A DNA stretch of 64,000 nt from Alistipes sp. (GTDB taxonomy: Bacteria > Bacteroidota > Bacteroidia > Bacteroidales > Rikenellaceae), in NCBI GenBank assembly GCA_017623505.1, contig JAGAOZ010000003.1, forward strand, positions 53,869 to 117,868, in the 5' to 3' direction. The notes under the pieces were generated by a model that worked only from the letters and a program-made list of their open reading frames with translations, made no database searches and had not been told where the DNA came from. The position numbers and the translations under genes were made by a program. Positions 43,200-50,648 of this stretch are shown piece by piece. Within the stretch, counting starts at the first letter, position 1; each line of letters begins with the position of its first letter.

Positions 43200-43847
43200 A
43201 TGAAACGTTTGGAGATAATATTCTGGGCAGCACTTTCATTGGGGGCATTGGCAATTGTCATTGCGGCTGTAACGGTAAAGCGAGAGCGATATGCAACCAA
43301 TGAAACACAACACTACACAGCACTACAAAGACTCGGAGAGATAGCACGAATAAAGTTTCACCACGCACAGCTGCACACCCTATTTGCAGAGCAGGCACAA
43401 CGCGAAGAGAAACACCAAGCAGCAAGGTTGTTTCGGGCAATAGCCTTCTCGGAAGATGCACAATGCAGGCAATGTCAAGAGGCGATAAAAAACCTCGGCG
43501 GAGAGTTTATAACACCTATCGCTTTGGAGCGCAATATAGCCTCAACGCAAGAGAATATCCATCGGGCAACAAAGCTCAAGGATAGTCATCGCACAGCAAA
43601 GGCCTATCCGATGATACTCAAAAGCATAGCGTCGGGGAATCGTTACGTGACACGAATCCTGGTGTGGTGCGATGCCGACGATGCACATCAAATAACGTTA
43701 CTCTCGACACAGCATATTTTGGAAGACAGCCTAACGGCAGGATACTACTACGTATGCCCCAAGTGCGGATACATAAGCGAAGGGAGTGTGGCTACCCCAA
43801 TCTGTCCACAATGTAAGACCAAGGAGAGGGAGTTTGCCCGTTTCTAA
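43200..43847 (+). CDS. Membrane-anchored rubrerythrin-like protein
   Basis: A 215-residue protein starting at ATG 43200. It has an N-terminal membrane span (IIFWAALSLGALAIVIAAV), a ferritin-like helical region (about 40-170) and a C-terminal rubredoxin-like iron site (YVCPKCGYISEG and CPQCKTKEREFARF). Rubrerythrins reduce hydrogen peroxide. Several diiron ligands look altered: the usual E-x-x-H of FRAIAEAExxHA is replaced in FRAIAFSEDAQCRQC, and the second ENL-type motif (TQENIHRAT) lacks the usual following glutamate. Peroxidase activity is doubtful; electron transfer or iron sensing is possible. Confidence 0.75.
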   Translation: MKRLEIIFWAALSLGALAIVIAAVTVKRERYATNETQHYTALQRLGEIARIKFHHAQLHTLFAEQAQREEKHQAARLFRAIAFSEDAQCRQCQEAIKNLGGEFITPIALERNIASTQENIHRATKLKDSHRTAKAYPMILKSIASGNRYVTRILVWCDADDAHQITLLSTQHILEDSLTAGYYYVCPKCGYISEGSVATPICPQCKTKEREFARF

Positions 43848-43861
43848 AAAGGAGAAAAACA

Positions 43862-43897
43862 AAGAGGCTATCCAACAGTTTTGTTGAACAGCCTCTT
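43862..43897. terminator. Bidirectional hairpin between the rubrerythrin-like gene and rnpB
   Basis: Near-perfect 16-bp stem (AAGAGGCTATCCAACA and TGTTGAACAGCCTCTT, one mismatch), related to the hairpin at 33093-33130. In the minus direction TTGTTTTT follows, terminating rnpB. Confidence 0.75.
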
Positions 43898-43902
43898 ACA
43901 TC

Positions 43903-44274
43903 ATGCAAGTCCTATAAGCCGAGTTCTGTACCCCCGAAAGGGCCTCTATCATCTATCTACGGTTACAGTCACCTGCAACCTTTAGCAACCTACCCCTCGA
44001 CATCGGGCGAGCAACCCTTAATTGTCGATATACATGGTCTTGCAACCCACAAGGCGTACGGCCAGACGACATTGCTGCCGCTGCGGTGGGCTCTTACCCC
44101 ACCTTTTCACCCTTACCACATCCACAAGGACAAAAGCCCTCAAAAAAACGTGGCGGTTATTCTCTGTTACGCTACTACACCCTCACGGACATCGAGCCAT
44201 TAACTCGTGTGGCGCTCTGTGTTGCTCGGACTTTCCTCCCCTTCCTAAGAAGAAGCGATAGAGCGTACTTGCAT
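43903..44274 (-). ncRNA. rnpB: RNase P RNA (class A)
   Basis: The catalytic RNA that matures tRNA 5' ends. On the minus strand the 5' part reads GGGGAGGAAAGTCCGAGC (conserved region I) and the 3' part ends ACAGAACTCGGCTTATAGGA (conserved region V). P1 closes perfectly between ATGCAAGT (complement of 44267-44274) and ACTTGCAT (complement of 43903-43910), which sets the ends to within a few bases. The 5' end is 5 bases from the recJ stop, so its promoter lies inside recJ or it is processed from the recJ transcript. Reading frames across this stretch are not genes. Confidence 0.95.
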
Positions 44275-44278
44275 TTAT

Positions 44279-46042
44279 CTACTTCACAACCGGCTTCAGG
44301 TCCTTGACACGCAACTGTGTGGTGACCATACCGCGGTAGTGATTCTCTACAATCTGATAGCATACATCCACTGCTCGGCCCGCACGCACCCACTCGTAAT
44401 GGGTAGGCTGCTGGAAAGCAATAGACGGAATAGTCGTATTAGGCTTCTGTCGCTGCATCAAGTCCATACGCAGATGCTCCATCTCGGCACCGACCAACTT
44501 AGGCTCGCCATGAGCACTCGCTCCATAAGTAACAAAGACCGGAGCAGCATTACCCGGGCCAAAAGGCTGGAAGCTGTTGAGCTGGCGATGGAACTGCGGC
44601 GTGATATCCGAGAAGAGCAACTCGCTATCAATATCGACCTGCGGGATGAGAATCTGTGGGTCGATATGCTCCTCAACGTAATCATTGAAACGACGAGTAA
44701 ACTCCTCGACACGCTCCGGCTTCATCGTCAAGCCCGCAGCGTACATGTGACCTCCGAAGTTCTCCAACAAGTCGGAGCAAGACTCCACAGCCTGATACAA
44801 ATCAAAGCCCGGAACAGAACGCGCAGAGCCCGTAACAAGGCCATTGCTCATCGTCAAAACAACCGTAGGACGGTAATAAGTCTCGATAAGGCGCGAGGCA
44901 ACAATACCTACGATACCCTTCATCCACTTAGGATTATAGATGACTGTACTCTTACGATTCTTAACCTCAGGATGCGACTCGATATACTCGTGAGCCTCCT
45001 GGGTGACGCTACGGTCAATAGTCTTACGGTCCTGGTTATAGGAGTCGATGACATTGCAATACTCCTGAGCCATCTTATCGTTACCCTCAACCAAAAGCTC
45101 AACGGCAGCAAAACCACCCGAAGGAGCAGCATTCTCGTCATTCTCGTCCATACGCATACGGCCCGCAGCATTGATACGCGGACCAATCTTAAAGACGATG
45201 TCGTCGATAGTGATGGTTTGACGCTCCAGACCACAAATCTTAATGATAGAGCCCAAACCCGACGACGGCTGACGGTTCAAACGCTCCAAACCATAGTAGG
45301 CAAGGATACGATTCTCGCCCGTAAGCGGAACAATATCGGAGGCAATACTTACAACGAGCAAGTCCAACAGATGCTCAATATCCTTGAAAGGAATATTGTG
45401 CTTCTGAGCATAGGCCTGCACCAACTTAAAACCTACTCCACAACCTGACAACTCATCGAAAGGATAGTTACAGTCGTTGCGTTTCGGATCGAGAACTGCT
45501 ACGGCAGATGGAATCTCATCAGCCGGGAGATGGTGGTCGCAGATGATGAAATCCACGCCCTTCTCTTTCGCATAAACAACTTTCTCTACGGCTTTAATAC
45601 CGCAATCTAAGGCAATGGCCAGCGTCACACCTCGGCGTGCCGCAAAGTCAATACCTTTGACCGATATGCCGTATCCGTCATTATAACGGTCGGGAATGTA
45701 GAAAACTAGGTTCTTATGACCTATCTGCTTCAAAAATTTATAAACCAACGCAACAGCGGTTGTTCCGTCTACGTCGTAGTCACCGTAAACCATAATCTTC
45801 TCCTGATTAGCTACGGCACGCTCGATACGCTCCACGGCCTTCTCCATATCGCGCATCAAGAATGGATCGTGAAGGTCGCAAAGTTGCGGGTTGAAAAATT
45901 TATTAGCCTTTTCTACTGTGTTTATGCCTCTCTGAACTAAAAGGTTCGTGAGAACGGGAGACATCCTGAGGTGGGTCGCCAAGCGATTCACCTCGTCTGC
46001 CTCGCCAACAGGTCTCACAACCCATCGCTTCTCTATAGGCAT
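44279..46042 (-). CDS. recJ: Single-stranded-DNA-specific exonuclease RecJ
   Basis: A 587-residue 5'-3' exonuclease for mismatch repair, base excision and RecFOR recombination. The DHH domain has VYGDYDVDGTTAVALVYKFL and IICDHHLP, which bind catalytic manganese. The DHHA1 part follows, with TGSARSVPGFDLYQAVE and ENFGGHMYAAGLTM. The C-terminal OB domain contains ELLFSDITPQFHRQLNSFQP and FGPGNAAPVFVTY. Normal length. 14 bases separate it from the upstream lipB gene. Confidence 0.96.
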   Translation of the reverse strand: MPIEKRWVVRPVGEADEVNRLATHLRMSPVLTNLLVQRGINTVEKANKFFNPQLCDLHDPFLMRDMEKAVERIERAVANQEKIMVYGDYDVDGTTAVALVYKFLKQIGHKNLVFYIPDRYNDGYGISVKGIDFAARRGVTLAIALDCGIKAVEKVVYAKEKGVDFIICDHHLPADEIPSAVAVLDPKRNDCNYPFDELSGCGVGFKLVQAYAQKHNIPFKDIEHLLDLLVVSIASDIVPLTGENRILAYYGLERLNRQPSSGLGSIIKICGLERQTITIDDIVFKIGPRINAAGRMRMDENDENAAPSGGFAAVELLVEGNDKMAQEYCNVIDSYNQDRKTIDRSVTQEAHEYIESHPEVKNRKSTVIYNPKWMKGIVGIVASRLIETYYRPTVVLTMSNGLVTGSARSVPGFDLYQAVESCSDLLENFGGHMYAAGLTMKPERVEEFTRRFNDYVEEHIDPQILIPQVDIDSELLFSDITPQFHRQLNSFQPFGPGNAAPVFVTYGASAHGEPKLVGAEMEHLRMDLMQRQKPNTTIPSIAFQQPTHYEWVRAGRAVDVCYQIVENHYRGMVTTQLRVKDLKPVVK

Positions 46043-46056
46043 AACTTACATTTTTA

Positions 46057-46758
46057 TTATTTATATATTTTAACATCTAATTTCTCTTTAAGTTGGTTCT
46101 TTAGTTCAGCTTTGACCTGCTCAATATCAACCCCGTGACCAAGCTCTTGCTCAAGGCTGGTAACGCCCTTATCGACAAAACCGCAAGGGTTGATATAGCT
46201 AAAATAGCGCAAATCGGTCGCAACATTAAAAGCAAAGCCGTGCATGGTAACATAACGTGACGAACGCACTCCTATTGCGCAAATCTTACGCGCACGCACA
46301 CTCTCAGGCTCAATCCAAACGCCGGAAGCACCAGCAATACGTCCTGCATCAATGCCCCACAGCTTCAAACAGTCGATAACAGACTGCTCCAAAACCTCGA
46401 TATACTCCCTCAGACCAATGCCCAACTTCTCTAAATCCAAAATAGGATAGCCGACAATCTGTCCGGGGCCATGAAAGGTCACGTCACCACCACGCTCAAT
46501 GTGAAAGAACTCTGCGCCAATACGCTCCAACATAGCCTCCGTGAAGAGGATATTCTCAGTCTTACCGCTCTTACCCAAAGTATAGACCGGATTGTGCTCC
46601 ACAAAGAGCAACCATCCCGCCATAGACTCCGCCAGACGCTCCTCAGCCGTAGCATCACTGCGCTTCGAGCGAAGTATAGCATCAAAGAGAGCGAGCTGCT
46701 TATCCCAGCACTCTCGATAAGCCATGCGGCCTAAGTCTTTATAGATAACCTCTTTCAT
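46057..46758 (-). CDS. lipB: Lipoyl(octanoyl) transferase
   Basis: A 233-residue enzyme that moves octanoyl from acyl carrier protein to lipoyl domains. Signature HIERGGDVTFHGPGQIVGYP, the lysine in RKICAIGVRSSRYVTMHGFA, and the catalytic cysteine in YINPCGFVDKGVTSLEQ. It lies just downstream of lipA on the same strand (36 bases), so the two lipoate genes form an operon that continues into recJ. Confidence 0.96.
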   Translation of the reverse strand: MKEVIYKDLGRMAYRECWDKQLALFDAILRSKRSDATAEERLAESMAGWLLFVEHNPVYTLGKSGKTENILFTEAMLERIGAEFFHIERGGDVTFHGPGQIVGYPILDLEKLGIGLREYIEVLEQSVIDCLKLWGIDAGRIAGASGVWIEPESVRARKICAIGVRSSRYVTMHGFAFNVATDLRYFSYINPCGFVDKGVTSLEQELGHGVDIEQVKAELKNQLKEKLDVKIYK

Positions 46759-46794
46759 CTACTATCTTCTCGACTAAAGAGGCTACCGACCTAC

Positions 46795-47688
46795 TTAGTC
46801 GCGGCTAAACTTACTCTTCACGCTCTGCAGGGCCTCATCTGCCAAGTACGACGAACGCACCATAGGCGCACTCGCACAATAGCTGAAGCCCATCTCCAAG
46901 GCTTGCGCTCGGTACCATTCAAACTTCTCCGGGGTGATATACGCCGCAACGGGATAGTGCTCCAGAGAGGGTCGCAGATACTGACCAAGCGTCACAATCT
47001 CAACACCTGCCTCACGCAGGTCGCCAAGAGTTTGCAATACTTCTTCATCGCTCTCGCCAAGTCCGACCATCAGTCCACTCTTCGTGACTACACCCAGCGA
47101 AGAGAGAATCTTCAGCGTCTGCAAACTCGTACGATACTTCGCACGTGAACGCACCTCAGGAGTCAGTCGCTCGACGGTTTCGATGTTGTGCCCAATAATA
47201 TCGGGCCGGGAGGCAGCGACAATCTCAATCAAATCGGCCCTGCCATCCAAATCGGGAATAAGGAGCTCAATTGTTGCGTCGGGGTTCTCCTGTCGGATGG
47301 CCTTCACTACGGCAGCCCAATGGTGAGCTCCACCGTCCGAAAGGTCATCACGCGTAACAGAAGTTACGACAACATGTCGAAGTCCCATCAGTCGGACACT
47401 CTCAGCAACTTGCTGAGGCTCCGAAGCATCAGGGGCAAGGGGACGGCCGGTACGTGTAGCACAAAACTTACAGCCACGAGTACAAATCTCTCCCAGAATC
47501 ATGAAGGTCGCTGTCTTGCGACGCCAACACTCTGCCTTATTGGGACAAAGGCCGCTACTGCAAATAGTGTGGAGGTTATGCTCCCGAACTATACGCTCTA
47601 CCTCGGCAGAGCCTTCGTTGCTTTGCAGGCGGATCTTCAACCACTGGGGTTTTTTCAGCACGTTTACCTTGTCATAAAACTTCGGCAT
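46795..47688 (-). CDS. lipA: Lipoyl synthase
   Basis: A 297-residue radical-SAM enzyme that inserts two sulfurs into octanoyl groups. The auxiliary cluster cysteines are in CSSGLCPNKAECW and the SAM cluster in GEICTRGCKFCATRTGRP; the C-terminal end has PMVRSSYLADE, with the conserved RSSY. I start it at ATG 47688 (MPKFYDKVNV); a longer frame from 47736 crosses the promoter. First gene of lipA-lipB-recJ. Confidence 0.96.
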   Translation of the reverse strand: MPKFYDKVNVLKKPQWLKIRLQSNEGSAEVERIVREHNLHTICSSGLCPNKAECWRRKTATFMILGEICTRGCKFCATRTGRPLAPDASEPQQVAESVRLMGLRHVVVTSVTRDDLSDGGAHHWAAVVKAIRQENPDATIELLIPDLDGRADLIEIVAASRPDIIGHNIETVERLTPEVRSRAKYRTSLQTLKILSSLGVVTKSGLMVGLGESDEEVLQTLGDLREAGVEIVTLGQYLRPSLEHYPVAAYITPEKFEWYRAQALEMGFSYCASAPMVRSSYLADEALQSVKSKFSRD

Positions 47689-47715
47689 TTTAAGTTCATT
47701 ATTTTCCAATTGATG

Positions 47716-47723
47716 CAAAGATA
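47716..47723 (-). promoter_or_regulatory. -7 element of the lipA-lipB-recJ operon
   Basis: TATCTTTG on the minus strand, 27 bases upstream of the lipA ATG. Confidence 0.5.
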
Positions 47724-47795
47724 CGAAAAAAAACAAAACTTCATATACTTTTAGTATATTTTTACACTTTTATAGTAAGATTACACTTTTTTTAG

Positions 47796-47803
47796 TATAT
47801 TTG
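47796..47803 (+). promoter_or_regulatory. -7 element of the CD225-protein operon
   Basis: TATATTTG, no clear -33. The implied leader to 48069 is about 260 bases and carries internal repeats. Confidence 0.45.
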
Positions 47804-47854
47804 TAGTATGGGAGATAGGTTTCAAGGCGTAGTGACGGAGTAGTGGATAAGCTC

Positions 47855-47978
47855 TGGGCGCAACTTCGGGAACAGCTTAGGCAAAACCTTTGGGCGCAAC
47901 TTCGGAAACAGCGTCGGATGCGTTTTCGGGCAAGGCCACCTAACACAGCGTCGGATGCGTTTTCGGTCACACCTTCAG
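47855..47978 (+). repeat. Direct repeats in the leader of the CD225-protein gene
   Basis: Two copies of GGGCGCAACTTCGG(A/G)AACAGC, near 47858 and 47893, and two copies of ACAGCGTCGGATGCGTTTTC, near 47910 and 47945, interleaved. They could be translated in frame (WAQLREQLRQ...WAQLRKQRR), but there is no support for a gene, and the following gene is in another frame. Confidence 0.55.
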
Positions 47979-48068
47979 ACAGTCCCTCGGTGCAACACCA
48001 AACAGCGAGGAGAAGCAGGCGTCAGCAAAACCTTTTAACCACGCACAAAATCATTAAAAACCAACAAT

Positions 48069-48518
48069 ATGGAGAACTATCAAACCAACGCAGAGCCTCA
48101 GCAACAGCAGGCGCAAGAGCCTCAGCAGCAGTTTTATGCAACAGTTGCACAAGAGCCACAGCCACCAACCTATTTGGCACGCTCTATCGTCTCGACAATT
48201 ATCGGCTGTATTCCTTTCGGAATTGTTGCCATAGTTAAGGCTTCGCACGTCGAGTCGGCTTGGAAAGCAGGTCGTTATGAGGAGGCAAAAGCGTATTCAC
48301 GCGCCGCCCGCAGATGGTCGCTTATCGCTTTCTTGGTCGGCATCGCTATTTATGTGCTGATGACTATCTATATGTACTTTATGTTTAGCATGCTTGATGA
48401 TTTGTATGATAATGCGTACTATTACGACTACGGATATTATGACGATTACGGCTATGATGACTATGGTTATGATGACTATGGTTACGATGATTTAGATTTT
48501 GACGATTACGGTTATTAG
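48069..48518 (+). CDS. CD225/dispanin-like membrane protein with C-terminal DDYGY repeats
   Basis: A 149-residue protein. The glutamine-rich N-terminus (EPQQQQAQEPQQQF) is followed by a two-span CD225-like domain: TYLARSIVSTIIGCIPFGIVAIVKA, then the cytosolic loop KAGRYEEAKAYSRAARRW, then SLIAFLVGIAIYVLMTI. The conserved A-x-Y-S-x-x-A-x-x-W loop fits the family. The tail is a run of YDDYGYDDYGY units encoded by 15-base repeats (about 48430-48518), likely to vary in copy number. Function unknown; family members affect membrane curvature or fusion. The next gene follows after 20 bases. Confidence 0.82.
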   Translation: MENYQTNAEPQQQQAQEPQQQFYATVAQEPQPPTYLARSIVSTIIGCIPFGIVAIVKASHVESAWKAGRYEEAKAYSRAARRWSLIAFLVGIAIYVLMTIYMYFMFSMLDDLYDNAYYYDYGYYDDYGYDDYGYDDYGYDDLDFDDYGY

Positions 48519-48538
48519 TGAACAACAATTAGATTGAT

Positions 48539-49561
48539 ATGAATAAGACACCCGAAGAGTTAGATGCTTATATGGCCCGACTACGCAAAGAGTTGGAGGC
48601 TGTGGAGCAGATGAAGGCTGAAGCTGTGGCACAAGAGCAGGCAGCAGCCCAAGCACAAGAGCAGGCGGAACAACCTTTGACTCAAGAGCAAACCACCTCT
48701 CGAGTGGAGCAGACTGCACAGAGCGAGGCTTTTGCACAGACATATCAGCGTTATATCTCAACACAGCAGTTTAGCGAGGCATTTACGCTCTGCTTGGAGA
48801 ATCTAAAGGGCGAAGATAAGGAGCAAGCAGAAAAGCGAGCAAAACAAGCTTTGGAGTTAATGGCAAATAGCGGAGTAAGACGTTTTGCGCTCAACCCAAA
48901 GGTGGCTATATCATACGAGAAGATAACCGACGGTTTGCAAAGTAAGGGATATGAGGATTTGCGCAAACGTGATACCTTAGAGGCCGGCAAAGCGGAGGTA
49001 AAGATATATAACGACGGAGAGAAACAGCACGTTGTCTGCAAAACACGAAATTACAGACATATTGTAGCGATAATTTTGGCGATAGTGCTGGCAGGAATAT
49101 CAACGGTTGCATATCCGATACTATATGATGAGATACATGACCCTAATTCTAACAGAAATTTCTTTTATGCTTATGAATATAATGGAGAAATATACAAAGG
49201 AGAACGTTACAGCAAGTATGGAGAATCGTGGATAGAAGCAGAGGACGGATATCAAAATTACTTTGGGAATCTTTCAACTGCCGCGATAAAAAACGGCACG
49301 CCTGGAATTCTATGCGAAGATGGCACTTTTTTCGAAGAGAAGGGAACGTCTTTTAAAGATGACTGGATAAGCTTATTTAGCAGCAGAGATGAAGCAGAAT
49401 GGCATCAACGCAAAACAGCTCACAACTCAGCACTGGTGGAAACCATTGTTATATCAATAACATCCATCGTAATTTTTTGGCTGTATATGGCCTCATCGCG
49501 TCGAAACAGAAAAAGACTATTCAAGGATGTGGGTGAGATAATTATTAAGGCGAATCAGTAG
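48539..49561 (+). CDS. Two-span membrane protein with long coiled coil, unknown function
   Basis: A 340-residue protein. Residues 1-65 are a glutamine/glutamate/alanine-rich coiled coil (EELDAYMARLRKELEAVEQM...). Residues 68-150 look like a helical cytoplasmic module (SEAFTLCLENLKGEDKEQAEK). Two membrane spans (about 178-197 and 302-320) enclose an outer loop of about 105 residues rich in Tyr, Glu and Gly (NGEIYKGERYSKYGESW). The end is basic (SSRRNRKRLF). No family recognised. Probably co-transcribed with the CD225-like gene; its A/T content is higher than that of most neighbours. Confidence 0.72.
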   Translation: MNKTPEELDAYMARLRKELEAVEQMKAEAVAQEQAAAQAQEQAEQPLTQEQTTSRVEQTAQSEAFAQTYQRYISTQQFSEAFTLCLENLKGEDKEQAEKRAKQALELMANSGVRRFALNPKVAISYEKITDGLQSKGYEDLRKRDTLEAGKAEVKIYNDGEKQHVVCKTRNYRHIVAIILAIVLAGISTVAYPILYDEIHDPNSNRNFFYAYEYNGEIYKGERYSKYGESWIEAEDGYQNYFGNLSTAAIKNGTPGILCEDGTFFEEKGTSFKDDWISLFSSRDEAEWHQRKTAHNSALVETIVISITSIVIFWLYMASSRRNRKRLFKDVGEIIIKANQ

Positions 49562-49565
49562 CGGA

Positions 49566-49597
49566 GTTGTAGAAAATAGAGATTTTTACTATCTTTG
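49566..49597 (+). promoter_or_regulatory. Promoter of apt
   Basis: GTTG (49566-49569), a 20-base spacer and TATCTTTG (49590-49597), about 53 bases before the ATG. Confidence 0.65.
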
Positions 49598-49650
49598 CTC
49601 TGTTTTGAGGATTTTCCGAAAAATCGTTATAAAAACAACTTTGACAAGAG

Positions 49651-50214
49651 ATGAAACAGACACTGAAATTTTATAAAGATTTCCCAAAAGAGGGAATTAT
49701 GTTTGTGGATATTATTCCGTTTCTGCAAGATAAAAAGGTCTTTGGAGAGTTGGTAGAGAAGATTGGCGAGGCACTCACAGCACCAAATATCGCAGCTCCG
49801 GAGGCACGCGGATTTCTCTTCACAGCACCACTTTTATTGACAAAGCCGGAGGTGAAGAACATAATCCCTATACGCAAGAGCGGCAAGCTGCCATTCAAGG
49901 AGGGCGACCTGATTGAGGTAGGCATCGAAAAGGAGTACGGCATGGACCGTCTTTTCTACCGTCTGAGCGACATCGAGGCGGGCGAGGCGAAAGATGGTAA
50001 GATACATATCTCAATAATCGACGACGTGTTGGCTACGGGAGGCACAGCAGAGGGTATCGCACTCTCGATGCAGGGACGTAAGGTAGTCAAGGATGGCGTT
50101 GAGTGCGAGATAGTTATCGACGAGTTTATATTCCTTGTAGGATTGGACGGACTGAGCGGCGAGGAGCGATTAAAGAAGATTGCGCCGGTGAAGACGTTGA
50201 TACATTTGGAGTAG
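49651..50214 (+). CDS. apt: Adenine phosphoribosyltransferase
   Basis: A 187-residue type I phosphoribosyltransferase that salvages adenine to AMP. It starts KFYKDFPKEGIMFVDIIPFLQD, typical of Apt, has the substrate stretch PEARGFLF, and the PRPP loop is ISIIDDVLATGGTAEG near residues 119-134. Slightly longer than E. coli Apt (183). Monocistronic, with its own promoter and a downstream hairpin. Confidence 0.93.
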   Translation: MKQTLKFYKDFPKEGIMFVDIIPFLQDKKVFGELVEKIGEALTAPNIAAPEARGFLFTAPLLLTKPEVKNIIPIRKSGKLPFKEGDLIEVGIEKEYGMDRLFYRLSDIEAGEAKDGKIHISIIDDVLATGGTAEGIALSMQGRKVVKDGVECEIVIDEFIFLVGLDGLSGEERLKKIAPVKTLIHLE

Positions 50215-50296
50215 AAAGACTTTCGGACGAGAGTTTTTGACCTGCTTTGCCTATTTTACAGGCGGCTTTTGAGGCTGCAAGATTGCAGCTATAAAA

Positions 50297-50345
50297 CCAG
50301 AGCAACACATCCTTTACAAGAAATCTTGTAGGTGTGTTGCTCTGG
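50297..50345 (+). terminator. Long hairpin downstream of apt
   Basis: A 13-bp perfect stem CCAGAGCAACACA/TGTGTTGCTCTGG (50297-50309, 50333-50345) with an inner ACAAG/CTTGT stem. The following TTATTTGG is only moderately T-rich. Confidence 0.6.
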
Positions 50346-50349
50346 TTAT

Positions 50350-50530
50350 TTGGCGACTAAGGGAAATTAAAGGTTACTAAGGGATACTAAAGGATACGGC
50401 TGATGATTGAGCTTTCAGTTTTTAGCTTGTAAGAGGTAGATTCCCATCGCCTCACCGCGTGAGTCGGGGAATGACGTTTGTATTTATCAGGTTTTCGATT
50501 TCACTTTTCAGTTTTCAGTTTTCACTTTTT
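50350..50530. repeat. Third copy of the composite intergenic repeat
   Basis: Gene-free. AAATTAAAGG/GGTTACTAAGG units (50355-50395) are followed by a CTTTCAGTTTTTAGC unit (50410-50427), a GATTCCCATCGCC...GGGGAATGACG element (50440-50476) and TTTTCAGTTTTCAC units (50495-50530). These modules also occur at 9.0-9.3 and 31.6-31.76 kb, in a slightly different order. Confidence 0.65.
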
Positions 50531-50534
50531 TTTG

Positions 50535-50572
50535 CTCTAAGATTGAAATCTTAGAGGATTTTAGTATATTTG
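50535..50572 (+). promoter_or_regulatory. Promoter of ileS with overlapping palindrome
   Basis: ATTG (50542-50545), a 19-base spacer and TATATTTG (50565-50572). A perfect 22-base palindrome (50535-50556, arms CTCTAAGATT and AATCTTAGAG around GA) covers the -33 element and could be an operator or upstream terminator. A second hairpin GGAGGT/ACCTCC (50585-50599) lies in the leader. Confidence 0.55.
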
Positions 50573-50648
50573 CACTTATTTACGGGAGGTGTGACCTCCG
50601 CAGAGTAACAAATAAGGCAAAAATATAAAGTAAAATACATCCAGATTT

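Noticed and set aside
44022-44307. Open reading frames on the plus strand downstream of the rubrerythrin-like gene
   Set aside because: They lie entirely across RNase P RNA, which explains the sequence conservation; no coding features.
47843-48238. Repeat-containing open frame overlapping the CD225-like gene
   Set aside because: It extends into the CD225-like coding region in another frame and has low-complexity Arg/Gln-rich content. Treated as leader repeats.
50573-50648. Possible T-box or riboswitch in the ileS leader
   Set aside because: The leader is too short and lacks a T-box sequence; T-boxes are not typical of this phylum.
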